Origin: Actinopolyspora lacussalsi subsp. righensis
GTDB taxonomy: Bacteria; Actinomycetota; Actinomycetes; Mycobacteriales; Pseudonocardiaceae
Direction: 5' to 3'
Assembly: GCF_900116555.1 (NCBI RefSeq)
Contig: NZ_FPAT01000006.1
Location: forward strand, 62,001 to 126,000
DNA length: 64,000 bases
This document shows, in pieces, positions 23,524 through 31,756 of the stretch. Position 1 is the first letter of the stretch. Each line of letters opens with the position of its first letter. Under the pieces are notes generated by a model. That model did no database searches, was not told the origin of the DNA, and saw only the letters and a list, made by a program, of their open reading frames with translations. A program made the position numbers and the translations under genes.

Positions 23524-25365
23524 TCAACGGCGACGACGCCTGCCGCGTCTGAGGCGGTGACGACCGTTGGAACGGTTCGGGACGGTCGCGGGCTCGTCGT
23601 GCTCAGCGGCGTGGTGGTCGGCCGAACGGTCCCGTGTGAACCCGAGCCGGTCCGGGGTGTGCATGCGCAGCATCACGCGACCGGTGTTCTCGGGAACCCC
23701 TCGCGGGGTCAACTTGCTCACCAGCACCGTCACCGCGAAGGCGAGCGGAACGGTGAACGCCGCCGGTTGCAGCAGCACCGCCGACCACCAACCGTAGCCG
23801 TCCCCCAGGAACGCACCGGTGAGCACCGCGAGCAGCACGAGACCGCCGCCCACGACCAAACCGCTCATCGCGCCGACCGCGGTGAGCCCGCGCCACCAGA
23901 TACCGAGCACCAACAGGGGGAAGAACGTGGAGGCGGCCATGGCGAAAGCCAGCCCCACGCTCTGCGAGATGTCGCGGCCGATCGCTATCACCGCCAGCGC
24001 GGCGGGCAGGATGCACGATCCCAGCGCGACCAACCGGAAATTGGCGAGTTTGCCGGGCAGCAGGTCGGTGAACAGCACCCCGGACACGCTCATCACCAGC
24101 CCGGAGGACGTGGACAGGAAAGCCGCGAAGGCGCCCGCCGCGGTGATGGCCCCCACCAGCTCCCCCGGCCATCCCTGCAGCATCGCCGTCGGCAGCAACA
24201 GCACCGCGGCGTCGGTTTCCCCGGTCACCAGCAGTTGCGGCACGTAGAACCGGGAAAGCACGCCCAGCACGGTCGGGAACAGGTAGAACAGCCCCAGCAG
24301 ACCCAGCACCACCAGCGTGGTGCGCCGGGCGCTGTGCCCCGTGGGATTGGTGTAGAACCGCACCAGCACGTGGGGCAGCCCCATCGTTCCCAGGAAAGTC
24401 GACAGGATCAGCGAATAGGTCTCGAAGAGCTCGTAGGAATCACCGTCCTGCGGCGACAGCCAGGAGCGGTTGTTCGGCTCCGCGTCGGCGACCACCGGAA
24501 CAGCGCTTCCCTCGGGGAAACGCAACTCGGAGTCCGCGCTCACCGAGTGCATCCCCGGCGTGAGGTACACCGTTCCGCCGGTCGGCTCGTCCTGCCGAAC
24601 GGGCCCGCTGAGCCGTTCCGGACCGGGGCCGGACAGCACCTTCACCCACACCGATCGGGTGACGCGCAACCGCACGTCCGTTTCGATGTGGACGGTGGTG
24701 GCCCGCTCGAACACCGGCGGAGTGGGTTCGTCCAGCCCACGTCGGTGCTGCGCGTCGTCCCCGAGGAACGCGAAGAACAGCACGAAAACGGGCACCGCTA
24801 TCGCGAAGAGCTTGACCCCGTACTGGAACGCCTGCACCAGGGTCACCACGTGCATCCCGCCGCTGAGCACTCCGACGAGCACCACGATCGCCACCAGCAC
24901 GATGCCGCCCGCGTAGGAGATACCGGTGACCGTGGACAGGGTCACGCCCGCCGCCTGCAGCTGCGGCACCAGGTACAGCCAGCCGATGAGCACCACCAGC
25001 ACGGTGGCGAGGGTGCGCACCCGTCCGGAGTCCAACCTGACCTGCGCGAAGTCCGGCAGGGTGTAGGCACCCGAACGGCGCAGCGGCGCTGCGACGAACA
25101 GGATCAGCGCCAGATAGCCCGCCGTGTAGCCGATGGGGTACCAGAGCGCCTCGATGCCGTCCTTGAGCAGCAGCCCGGCGATGCCCAGGAACGACGCGGC
25201 GGAGAGGTACTCGCCCGCGATCGCGGCGGCGTTGCGCTCCACACCGACCATGCGTCTGGCCAGCAGGAAGTCCGAGGTGGTACGGGCACCGCGCGACCCC
25301 CACACCGCCAGTCCGAACGTACCGACGGCGATCAGCACGACACCGCCGAGAGCCCACGGATTCAC
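23524..25365 (-). CDS. Sodium/solute symporter (ActP/MctC monocarboxylate type)
   Basis: A 613-residue SSS-family transporter with about 13 membrane segments. Family text includes AGEYLSAASFLGIAGLL, GYTLPDFAQVRL-like GAYTLPDFAQVR, LGTMGLPHVLVRFYTNP and FAAFLSTSSGLVMSVSG. It matches acetate/pyruvate permeases such as MctC. Unusually, residues about 205-320 form a soluble, beta-rich insertion between membrane segments, and the C-terminus is His/Arg-rich. It overlaps the DUF485-like gene by four bases and lies in a run with a LytTR regulator, suggesting induction by the carboxylate it imports. Confidence 0.92.
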   Translation of the reverse strand: MNPWALGGVVLIAVGTFGLAVWGSRGARTTSDFLLARRMVGVERNAAAIAGEYLSAASFLGIAGLLLKDGIEALWYPIGYTAGYLALILFVAAPLRRSGAYTLPDFAQVRLDSGRVRTLATVLVVLIGWLYLVPQLQAAGVTLSTVTGISYAGGIVLVAIVVLVGVLSGGMHVVTLVQAFQYGVKLFAIAVPVFVLFFAFLGDDAQHRRGLDEPTPPVFERATTVHIETDVRLRVTRSVWVKVLSGPGPERLSGPVRQDEPTGGTVYLTPGMHSVSADSELRFPEGSAVPVVADAEPNNRSWLSPQDGDSYELFETYSLILSTFLGTMGLPHVLVRFYTNPTGHSARRTTLVVLGLLGLFYLFPTVLGVLSRFYVPQLLVTGETDAAVLLLPTAMLQGWPGELVGAITAAGAFAAFLSTSSGLVMSVSGVLFTDLLPGKLANFRLVALGSCILPAALAVIAIGRDISQSVGLAFAMAASTFFPLLVLGIWWRGLTAVGAMSGLVVGGGLVLLAVLTGAFLGDGYGWWSAVLLQPAAFTVPLAFAVTVLVSKLTPRGVPENTGRVMLRMHTPDRLGFTRDRSADHHAAEHDEPATVPNRSNGRHRLRRGRRRRR

Positions 25366-25754
25366 CGCTGCACCAACTCGGCGAACTCGCGTTCGTGCCG
25401 CTCCGCCTCACGGGTGGCTATGTAGCCGATCAGCAGGATGAACGGGAAGGGCAGCACCCCGAGGACGAGCCACGGCAGCGGAATGCTCCACAACCGGATC
25501 TCCGAAAGGCCGGGAACCCAGCGCAGCAGCAGCGGAAGCCCACCGAGCACCAGCACGCTGACACCCGCCAACAGCAGCGAGGTACGCAGCTGGGCCCGCA
25601 CCAGCCCACGCACCATCGCCTCCCCCATGCTGCTCTGGTCCTCCAGATCGATGATCGCGCGGGGGACCCGGCGTTCGCCGCGCCGGTCCGCGAGCACGAC
25701 CCGCTTACGACGTGGGGGACGCTGCTGCGAAGCGGATGTCCTGCTGGAAGTCAC
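25362..25754 (-). CDS. Small two-helix membrane partner of the symporter
   Basis: A 130-residue protein with a basic N-terminus and two membrane helices (about 58-78 and 92-113), ending in a charged tail. Its position before and coupling with an SSS carboxylate symporter, plus size, match the DUF485-type companions of ActP and related permeases. The GTG start at 25752-25754 has a distant AGAGG site. It probably helps assembly or activity of the symporter. Confidence 0.78.
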   Translation of the reverse strand: MTSSRTSASQQRPPRRKRVVLADRRGERRVPRAIIDLEDQSSMGEAMVRGLVRAQLRTSLLLAGVSVLVLGGLPLLLRWVPGLSEIRLWSIPLPWLVLGVLPFPFILLIGYIATREAERHEREFAELVQR

Positions 25755-25790
25755 GTTCGTCGACCCTCTTCGAAGTGATGGCCCGCTGGG

Positions 25791-26714
25791 TCATTCCCGG
25801 GGTTGCCGGGGTGAGCGCACCAGCCGGTCCTTGAGTTCCCTGGTGTGCCTGCGACTGACCGGCAGTTCACGAGTCTCGCGGTACTGACCTCCGGCGATCA
25901 ACACCGAATATCCGGAGGATGACATGCGCAGCTCGTTTATGAGGTTCAACGAGACCAGATAGGACCGGTGGATGCGGACGAACCCGGCATCCGCCCACTT
26001 CTCCTCCAGCTGTGCGAGCGGAATCCGCACCAGGTGGGAGCCCTCGTCGGTGTGCAGCCGCGCGTAGTCTCCCTGAGCCTCCACCCAACGCACCTGGGAA
26101 CGCTGCACCAGACGGGTGGTGCCGCCGAGCTCCACCGGTATGACGGAGTGGTCGTCCTGTCCGCCCGGTTCGAGCGCCGCACCGGTCGAACCGGCGTTCA
26201 GCGCGGTGCGGTCACCTGAGCTCCCTTCCAGCGGTGTGCTGATTCGCTGCACCTTGCGCAGCGCCCGTTCCATCCGTTCCGGGCTGGCCGGTTTCATGAC
26301 GTAATCGATGGCTCCCAGGTCGAACGCCTCCAGCGCGTTCTCGCCGTGGGCGGTTATGAACACCAGGGCGGGGGCGTTCTCGAACGAGAAGAGCACCCTG
26401 GCGAGGTCCATTCCGGTCAGTCCCGGCATCGCGACGTCGATGAAAACGGCGTCGACCAGCGGCGCGTCGGAGGGGCGACCGGCGAGGTCCGGGTTGTCCT
26501 GCCGCAGCAGCCGCAGCGCCTCGGCTGCGTCGAAGGCGGTCAGCACCTTGTCGACCCGCGGATTGCTGTTGAGCATGTCACGTGTCGTCGTGATTCCCGG
26601 CTCCTCGTCGTCGACGACGAGCACGACGAGCCCACCGCCGTTCGAACCGCCGGTACCGGAACCGGCGCGTTCGATACGGCCACGGGAACCGTTGATGCGA
26701 TATGGGGTACTCAC
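25791..26714 (-). CDS. LytTR-type response regulator
   Basis: A 307-residue response regulator. The receiver (about 30-150) has the acidic pair in VVDDEEPG, phosphoacceptor Asp93 in FIDVAMPG, Thr121 and Lys141. The LytTR DNA-binding domain (about 200-300) shows VRWVEAQGDYARLHT, FVRIHRSYLVSLNLI. GTG at 26712-26714 (MSTPYR after translation) is chosen; GGGAGGA is 12 bases upstream, so the start is moderately sure. It pairs by family with the LytS-type kinase at 28194-29600 and is followed within 40 bp by the symporter genes it probably controls. Confidence 0.92.
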   Translation of the reverse strand: MSTPYRINGSRGRIERAGSGTGGSNGGGLVVLVVDDEEPGITTTRDMLNSNPRVDKVLTAFDAAEALRLLRQDNPDLAGRPSDAPLVDAVFIDVAMPGLTGMDLARVLFSFENAPALVFITAHGENALEAFDLGAIDYVMKPASPERMERALRKVQRISTPLEGSSGDRTALNAGSTGAALEPGGQDDHSVIPVELGGTTRLVQRSQVRWVEAQGDYARLHTDEGSHLVRIPLAQLEEKWADAGFVRIHRSYLVSLNLINELRMSSSGYSVLIAGGQYRETRELPVSRRHTRELKDRLVRSPRQPRE

Positions 26715-26992
26715 GGCAACGCCCAATCCTCCCGAGCACACCGGGCACTGTCCACGGCCGACTCCAGTGAAGCTCTTGGAGACCGCCCGCGGAACCGTCC
26801 GGAACGAACCGACCGCGGGTGAGTGGGCACACTCACCGCATTCAACCTAAGCCCCCGCATTCACGTTTCGCCGGGTGGGTACAGCCGCATTCGCACGATC
26901 GTTGCAACACTTCGCGGATTTTCCCTCTTCAGAGGGAAAGGGCCGTACGGGTCGCCGCGATCCGGCGCGTGACTCGGCTCCTCGTTCGGGCA

Positions 26993-27180
26993 GTGGCGAT
27001 TTCTCGTGAAATCGACGCCGCACTGGGGTGGTGCGGCCCCGTGGCCGTCGATTTCCCACGAAATCGCCGCGCAGCTTCGACGCAGGCCGAACTCCGACCA
27101 CGCACGCAGGCCGCGCTCCGACCGCCCTCGCAGTCGGCACCGCCGCGCGCGAGGTTCCGCCACAGAACCACCCATGACCA
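26993..27180. repeat. Head-to-head pair of type A palindromes with hairpin-less remnant
   Basis: The core at 26999-27012 is in reverse orientation and that at 27051-27064 in forward orientation, with complementary flanks, so 26996-27068 can fold as one large cruciform. After two CTCCGACC spacer units the forward copy goes directly to GCGAGGTTCCGCCA (about 27162-27176), lacking the type B hairpin. Between 26715 and 26992 I see no gene. Confidence 0.75.
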
Positions 27181-27198
27181 CCGAGCCGGGAATCCACT

Positions 27199-28107
27199 TC
27201 ACAACCCGAAGCGGGACCACATGGCCCTGTTCTCGGCGGTCTCGAACAGCGCCTGCGCCATTCCGGCCGCCAGCCCCTGGGTTCCACCGGCGGGACCGGT
27301 CATTCCCAACCGGGCCAGCAGCGGTTTGCGCGGTTCCACGGACACCAGGTGCGACTCGGGGAACCGACGGGACACCACGTCGCGCAGGTTGCCGAGTCCG
27401 TCCACCAGACCCAGTTCCCTGGCTCGCCTTCCGGTCCAGACCTCACCGGAGAACAGGTCCTCGGTGGACTCGTCCAACGAGTTCCCGCGACGCTGCCGCA
27501 CCCAGTCCGCGAACTGGGTGTGCAGCTCCTGCTGCATGCCCTGCAGCCACTGCACGTCCTCGGCGTTCTCGGGACGGAACGGGTCGAGACGGGTCTTGTG
27601 CTGACCCGCGCTGTGCACCCTGCGTTCGACCCCGACCCGCCTGATGAGCTCCTCCATCCCGAACCCGGCGCTGACCACGCCGATGGAGCCCACCATCGAA
27701 CTCGCGTGGGCGTAGACCTCGTCCCCGGCACAGGCGAGCCAGTACCCTCCGGAAGCGGCCACGTCCTCGCAGAAGGTCAGCACCGGCACCTCCTTCTTGT
27801 CGGCCAGGCTCCGGATGCGTTCGGCCACCAGGGCGGACTGCGTGGCGGCACCGCCCGGTGAGTTGATGACGAGCGCCACGCCGGACAACCGGTCGAAGGA
27901 GAACGCACGGGTGAGCGCGGACTCCACGGTCTGCAGCGATATCGAGGGGCGGCTCACCGGTGACGGCGTCGGCGTGATCGGCCCGTGCAGTTTGACCACG
28001 GGCACCACCGGCCCCCGCTCGGCGCGTTCGGCCAGTTTTCCGGGCAGTTTCTCCGAAATCCTGTCCGAAAGCGTGGCGGTGAATTTCTGGGAGGACTTGT
28101 CGTTCAT
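27199..28107 (-). CDS. sppA: S49-family serine peptidase (SppA/SohB-like)
   Basis: A 302-residue signal-peptide-peptidase-like protein. The catalytic pair is Ser119 in VAASGGYWLA and Lys171 in GQHKTRLDPF, separated by 52 residues exactly as in B. subtilis SppA. INSPGGAATQSA and the oxyanion region SMVGSIGVV are also present. There is no N-terminal membrane helix, so this is a short soluble form. It sits between the histidine kinase and response regulator genes, 86 bp after the kinase; whether it takes part in that signalling is open. Confidence 0.93.
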   Translation of the reverse strand: MNDKSSQKFTATLSDRISEKLPGKLAERAERGPVVPVVKLHGPITPTPSPVSRPSISLQTVESALTRAFSFDRLSGVALVINSPGGAATQSALVAERIRSLADKKEVPVLTFCEDVAASGGYWLACAGDEVYAHASSMVGSIGVVSAGFGMEELIRRVGVERRVHSAGQHKTRLDPFRPENAEDVQWLQGMQQELHTQFADWVRQRRGNSLDESTEDLFSGEVWTGRRARELGLVDGLGNLRDVVSRRFPESHLVSVEPRKPLLARLGMTGPAGGTQGLAAGMAQALFETAENRAMWSRFGL

Positions 28108-28193
28108 GCCCCCACGTTACTGCCGGTGGACGCACCGTTGACGACTCGACCGCGCCGCGGAGCGCGAACCGGGTGACGGCACGGGTCGGTGCC

Positions 28194-29600
28194 TCAACCT
28201 GCCGACGAGGAATCGGAGGAGATCGCTTCCCGGACGGGCTCCTCCACTTCGGTCTCCTCGGTCCCGGACTTCCCGAATCCGGATTCCCCTGTTCCGGTCT
28301 CGCCCGGAACCGTGTCGTCGGAATCGTTCCGCTCGTCCTCCTGCCGCGGCTCGGGCGCCGGGTCGGGCGGAACCTCGGGGCAGTCCATCTCCTCGAACGG
28401 CTCACGCGCGACGGGCCGGACTCCGGGCGCGAACTTCGGCACCCGCATTATGACCTTCATCCCCGCGTCGCGCTCGGTTTCCACGACCAGCCCGTAGTCG
28501 TTGCCGAACGTCGCGCGCATCCGGTCGTTGACGTTGCCCAGCCCGACGTGTGACCCCTCGGTGTGGCTGCTCTCCAACTCAAGTTCCAGCTCCCGGGGAT
28601 CCATGCCGACACCGTTGTCGTCGACGCTGATCAGTGCCTCGCTGCCGTTGTCCTCGGCGGCCACCGAGAGCGTTCCACCACCCGGCTTTTTCGCCAGGCC
28701 GTGTCGCACCGCGTTCTCCACCAGCGGCTGCAGCGCCAGGAACGGCAGCACCACGGGAAGCACCTCGGGTGCGATCTTGAGCTGCACGTTCAACCGCTCC
28801 GGGCCGAACCTGGCCGATTCCAGCGTCAGGTAGCGGTCGATGTTGCGCACCTCGTCGGCCAGGGTCGTGTACATCTCGTTCGACCGGAAGGAGTACCTGG
28901 TGAAATCGGCGAACTCCTGGATCAGCTCCCTGGCGTGGTCCGGATCGGTGCGGATCAGCGCGGAGATCGTGTTCAGCGAGTTGTAGACGAAGTGCGGCGA
29001 GATCTGCGCCCGCAACGCCCTGACCTCGGCCTCCGCCAGCTTCTGCCGGGACACCTGCAGCTCCGACAACCGCAGCTGCGAGGTGACGTGCTCGGCCACC
29101 TCGGTCGCGGCACGGATCAACCGGCTCCGCTCCCCGGCTGTGATCAGCACCAGCGCGCCTCGGCTGAGTCCGTCCACTTCGAGCGGCACGATCACGACGT
29201 GTCGCATCAGACAGGGACGTTCGTCGCAGACGATGTCGGAGTGGTCCACGTACTCGCTCTTGCCGGTACGCAGGGCCCGCTCGATGCTCTCGGTGATGTC
29301 GCGGTAGTGGTGGTTGGCACCACCGTCCCAGGCGAGCAGCGTCCCCTCCGGATCGACGATTCCCACGGCGAGGCAGGACAGCAGGGCACGCAGATGGGGG
29401 GCGGTCTCGTCGGCCGACTCCTGGTCGAGTCCCCGGCGCAGATGAGGAGCGGCGCTGGTCACGCTGTGCAGCGCCGCCAGTGTCGCGTCCTCCTTGGACG
29501 TGCTGACTCGACGTGAACGGCACAACATCACGAACATGCCGAGCACGGCCAGCGCGGCGATCACGGTGAGCACTGTCCGCTCAGTCAACACCTCGAGCAC
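28194..29600 (-). CDS. LytS-type sensor histidine kinase
   Basis: A 468-residue kinase. One N-terminal membrane helix (about 9-27) precedes a GAF-like sensor domain (40-165) that contains a possible Cys pair (VCDERPC). The His_kinase domain starts with RAQISPHFVYNSLNTI (phosphoacceptor His203), N-box LVENAVRHG, and G-box DDNGVGM with GLGNVNDRM. The C-terminal 70 residues are an acidic, Glu/Ser-rich disordered tail. With only one membrane helix, sensing is probably cytoplasmic. The cognate regulator and the symporter lie downstream; the start is GTG at 29598-29600. Confidence 0.92.
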   Translation of the reverse strand: MLEVLTERTVLTVIAALAVLGMFVMLCRSRRVSTSKEDATLAALHSVTSAAPHLRRGLDQESADETAPHLRALLSCLAVGIVDPEGTLLAWDGGANHHYRDITESIERALRTGKSEYVDHSDIVCDERPCLMRHVVIVPLEVDGLSRGALVLITAGERSRLIRAATEVAEHVTSQLRLSELQVSRQKLAEAEVRALRAQISPHFVYNSLNTISALIRTDPDHARELIQEFADFTRYSFRSNEMYTTLADEVRNIDRYLTLESARFGPERLNVQLKIAPEVLPVVLPFLALQPLVENAVRHGLAKKPGGGTLSVAAEDNGSEALISVDDNGVGMDPRELELELESSHTEGSHVGLGNVNDRMRATFGNDYGLVVETERDAGMKVIMRVPKFAPGVRPVAREPFEEMDCPEVPPDPAPEPRQEDERNDSDDTVPGETGTGESGFGKSGTEETEVEEPVREAISSDSSSAG

Positions 29601-29711
29601 ACTTCACATACTCACGGTCATAACGCGCGGAATCAAGGAAATCACGACCAGTGAGCCCGTTCCGTCGGTGAGCGGTTCGGCGTTGGACGTGCTACCCCAT
29701 ATGGCGGCCGA

Positions 29712-30149
29712 TCACTCCACCGGTTGCAGTGCTCCGTTCATGTCCGGCTCGGCGTACAGCTCGATGTTGCGCGCCACCCGGGCGCTTTCCTGCCGCGCCG
29801 TCAGGGCACCGCGTACGACGCCGACCCATCGCTCCGGTGGGTGCTCGTCGGTATCGCCGGGTGTGTCCGCGATGACCGTCCACGGCCTGCGCACCAACCA
29901 GCGGACCGGGAAGAACAGGATCAGCACGAGCAGCGCCAGAATCACCCAGATCGGGACGATCACGGCGGTCGGTGTCCAGACGAGGAACCCCGCGATCATC
30001 ACGAACACGATCGTCCCCATCACGACGCCGGGGGAACGACCGCCACTGACATCGAGCTCCCACTCGTCGACCTGGAGCGGATCACTCCACTCGATGTTGG
30101 TCTTGAGGGTCCATCTCCGACCGTCGGAACCACGTACCGCGCGGTTCAT
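29712..30149 (-). CDS. Small membrane protein, unknown function
   Basis: A 145-residue protein with two adjacent membrane helices at about residues 35-80 (VVMGTIVFVMIAGFLVW and IWVILALLVLILFFPV) between a soluble N-terminus and a C-terminal domain with RRPWTVIADTPG. The ATG at 30147-30149 has GGAGG five bases upstream. This layout, including the WTVIA motif, is common among actinobacterial small envelope proteins, but I cannot name the family. It is a single gene. Confidence 0.7.
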   Translation of the reverse strand: MNRAVRGSDGRRWTLKTNIEWSDPLQVDEWELDVSGGRSPGVVMGTIVFVMIAGFLVWTPTAVIVPIWVILALLVLILFFPVRWLVRRPWTVIADTPGDTDEHPPERWVGVVRGALTARQESARVARNIELYAEPDMNGALQPVE

Positions 30150-30428
30150 TACCGCCTCCACGCACTGGTCGGGCACGATCCGGGCCAGTGACGGCCCGTA
30201 CCGGCTTGATCGGCAACCGTGATGCCACCGTACCGCGTGAGTTCCGCGGCTGCGTCGAACACGACCGCGGTTTTACCCTTCCGGAGGAATCGAGGTGGGA
30301 TTATCCGCCGGGAGTGATACCGAACCCCCTCGAAACCCGTGGCGGAATCGGCGATGCGGGCGGGGCAGCGGCACGTGAGTTGAGGTCCCGCGGGATCAGC
30401 TCTCGAACAACGACGACCGGGAGATTCG

Positions 30429-30830
30429 ATGGATCTGGACCGGGCACGCGAGATCGTGCGCGAACAGCACCACGCCGTACTGGCCACCCGACGCTCGGAC
30501 GGTGAACCACAGTTGAGTCCGGTGCTGGCCACTGTGGATTCCGGTGGTCGGATCACCGTCAGCACCAAGGCGAACACCGCCAAGGTCGCCAACATCGGCA
30601 GAGACCGGCGGGTCTGGTTGTGCGTACTGCCCGACGAGTTCTTCGGCAGGTGGATCCAGCTCGACGGCACGGCCGAGGTCGTGCGGCTGCCCGAGGCGAT
30701 GCCACTGCTCGAGGAGTACTACCGCGACATCTCGGGCGAACACGAGGACTGGGAGCAGTACCGGGCGGCCATGCGGGCCGAACAACGGGTGGTGCTGCGC
30801 ATCGAACCGACGCGTGCGGGCCCGTCCTGA
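30429..30830 (+). CDS. PPOX-class (F420-dependent type) flavoprotein
   Basis: A 133-residue split-barrel protein of the pyridoxamine-phosphate-oxidase-like superfamily. The fold is marked by HHAVLATRRSDGEPQLSPV, ITVSTKANTAKVANIGRDRRV and WIQLDGTAEVVRLPEA, typical of the F420-binding FDOR-B branch in actinobacteria. It may reduce an unidentified substrate using F420H2. It is a lone gene following 280 bp of gap; the ATG at 30429 gives the family's usual N-terminus. Confidence 0.88.
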   Translation: MDLDRAREIVREQHHAVLATRRSDGEPQLSPVLATVDSGGRITVSTKANTAKVANIGRDRRVWLCVLPDEFFGRWIQLDGTAEVVRLPEAMPLLEEYYRDISGEHEDWEQYRAAMRAEQRVVLRIEPTRAGPS

Positions 30831-31026
30831 TCGAGCGTCTCCGCTCCGTGGCGGGCACCGCGGGGAGCTCGCGGATCATCAACGCTCCCGGCGCCCGCAT
30901 GCTCCCGGCGCCCGCGAGAGCGAGTGGCACCCATGCCGGACCCCCCTTTTCCGACTCCGCCCGGCATGGGTTAGAGTATTCATCACAGCGGCCGAGAGGT
31001 CGCAGCGAGAGCCGAATACGGATCGT

Positions 31027-31101
31027 GCGGATGTAGCGCAGCGGTAGCGCATCACCTTGCCAAGGTGAGGGTCGCGGGTTCGAATCCCGTCATCCGCTCC
31101 A
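31027..31101 (+). tRNA. tRNA-Gly (GCC)
   Basis: A cloverleaf is readable: acceptor arms GCGGATG (31027-31033) and CATCCGC (31091-31097), anticodon loop TTGCCAA with anticodon GCC, T-loop GGTTCGAATCC, discriminator T and an encoded CCA (31099-31101). It reads GGC/GGU codons. A -10-like TAGAGT lies at about 30972-30977. Confidence 0.97.
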
Positions 31102-31106
31102 TAACG

Positions 31107-31136
31107 AACCCGCCGGGCAAGTCCCGGCGGGTTTTT
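31107..31136 (+). terminator. Rho-independent terminator of tRNA-Gly
   Basis: The stem AACCCGCCGGG (31107-31117) pairs with CCCGGCGGGTT (31123-31133), followed by a five-T run to 31136. It starts five bases after the CCA end. Confidence 0.95.
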
Positions 31137-31219
31137 CGTCGTCAAACGGTCGCCTTCGGTAACTCCGCGCGGCATCAAGAGCACCGGTGCGCTTCGAGGC
31201 TCGCGGAACTCCCCGTTCG

Positions 31220-31300
31220 GCGGCGTCGATCTCTCGCGAAATCGCCGCGCCCGCGGCGAGAGCGGTGCGAGAGGTTTCGCCAAGCGACCACCCACGCGAA
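31220..31300 (+). repeat. Type A palindrome plus partial type B right arm
   Basis: The core ATCTCTCGCGAAAT (31229-31242, one mismatch) with standard flanks is joined directly to a degenerate right arm of type B (GCGAGAGCGGTGCGAGAGG, ending TTTCGCCA). The left arm and loop of the hairpin are missing. Confidence 0.7.
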
Positions 31301-31316
31301 CCGGGCGACGAACTCC

Positions 31317-31526
31317 TCACTCCTCCAGCCGGAAACCGACCTTGAGCCCCACCTGGAAGTGCGCCACCTCACCTTCGGCGACGTGCCCCCTGATCTCGGA
31401 CACCTCGAACCAGTCCACCTCCCGCAGCGTGCGGGACGCACGATGGACCCCCTTGCGAATGGCATCGGCCAACCCCTGGTCGGAGGTACCGACGATCTCC
31501 GTGACCCGGTAAACGTTGTCGCTCAT
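31317..31526 (-). CDS. Dodecin flavin-binding protein
   Basis: A 69-residue dodecin. The sequence runs through the whole small alpha/beta fold: YRVTEIVGTSDQGLADAI, RASRTLREVDWFEVSEIRG and the C-terminal FQVGLKVGFRLE strand. The Trp in REVDWFEV is the residue that stacks on flavin in archaeal and bacterial dodecins. Twelve copies form a hollow sphere that stores flavins. The ATG is at 31524-31526; the longer frame upstream is unlikely. Single gene, divergent from the LPMO. Confidence 0.93.
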   Translation of the reverse strand: MSDNVYRVTEIVGTSDQGLADAIRKGVHRASRTLREVDWFEVSEIRGHVAEGEVAHFQVGLKVGFRLEE

Positions 31527-31613
31527 CCCCGCATGCTCGGGGCAGTCCCCCGGCGGCGCAAGAGACGAGCGTTTTCCCCACCTGACAGAGTGCTGCACTA
31601 CGCCATTCGGCCT

Positions 31614-31653
31614 ACAGGTCTAGACCAGAACCTGTTATGAGGTCTGGACCAAA
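31614..31653 (+). promoter_or_regulatory. Two DasR-response-element-like sites before the LPMO
   Basis: Site 1, ACAGGTCTAGACCAGA (31614-31629), matches the Streptomyces dre consensus ACTGGTCTAGACCAGT at 14 of 16 positions. Site 2 (31638-31653) keeps GGTCTGGACCA. Their centres are 24 bp apart and lie 105-140 bp upstream of the LPMO start. DasR represses chitin-use genes until glucosamine-6-phosphate accumulates. Confidence 0.8.
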
Positions 31654-31756
31654 GTGATGGTGATCATCCGCTCCGAATTACGCGAAACGGAGCTGACGAC
31701 GCCCCCGAGCTCGTCCGTAGCTTTTCCGGTTACAACGAGCAACGAAGGGAGTACCC

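Noticed and set aside
23260-25425. 721-codon plus-strand frame opposite the symporter
   Set aside because: His/Arg/Gln-rich antisense reading without domains; the symporter has helices and family motifs.
31090-31320. Small minus-strand frame across the tRNA-Gly end
   Set aside because: It overlaps the tRNA 3' end, its terminator and a type A repeat.
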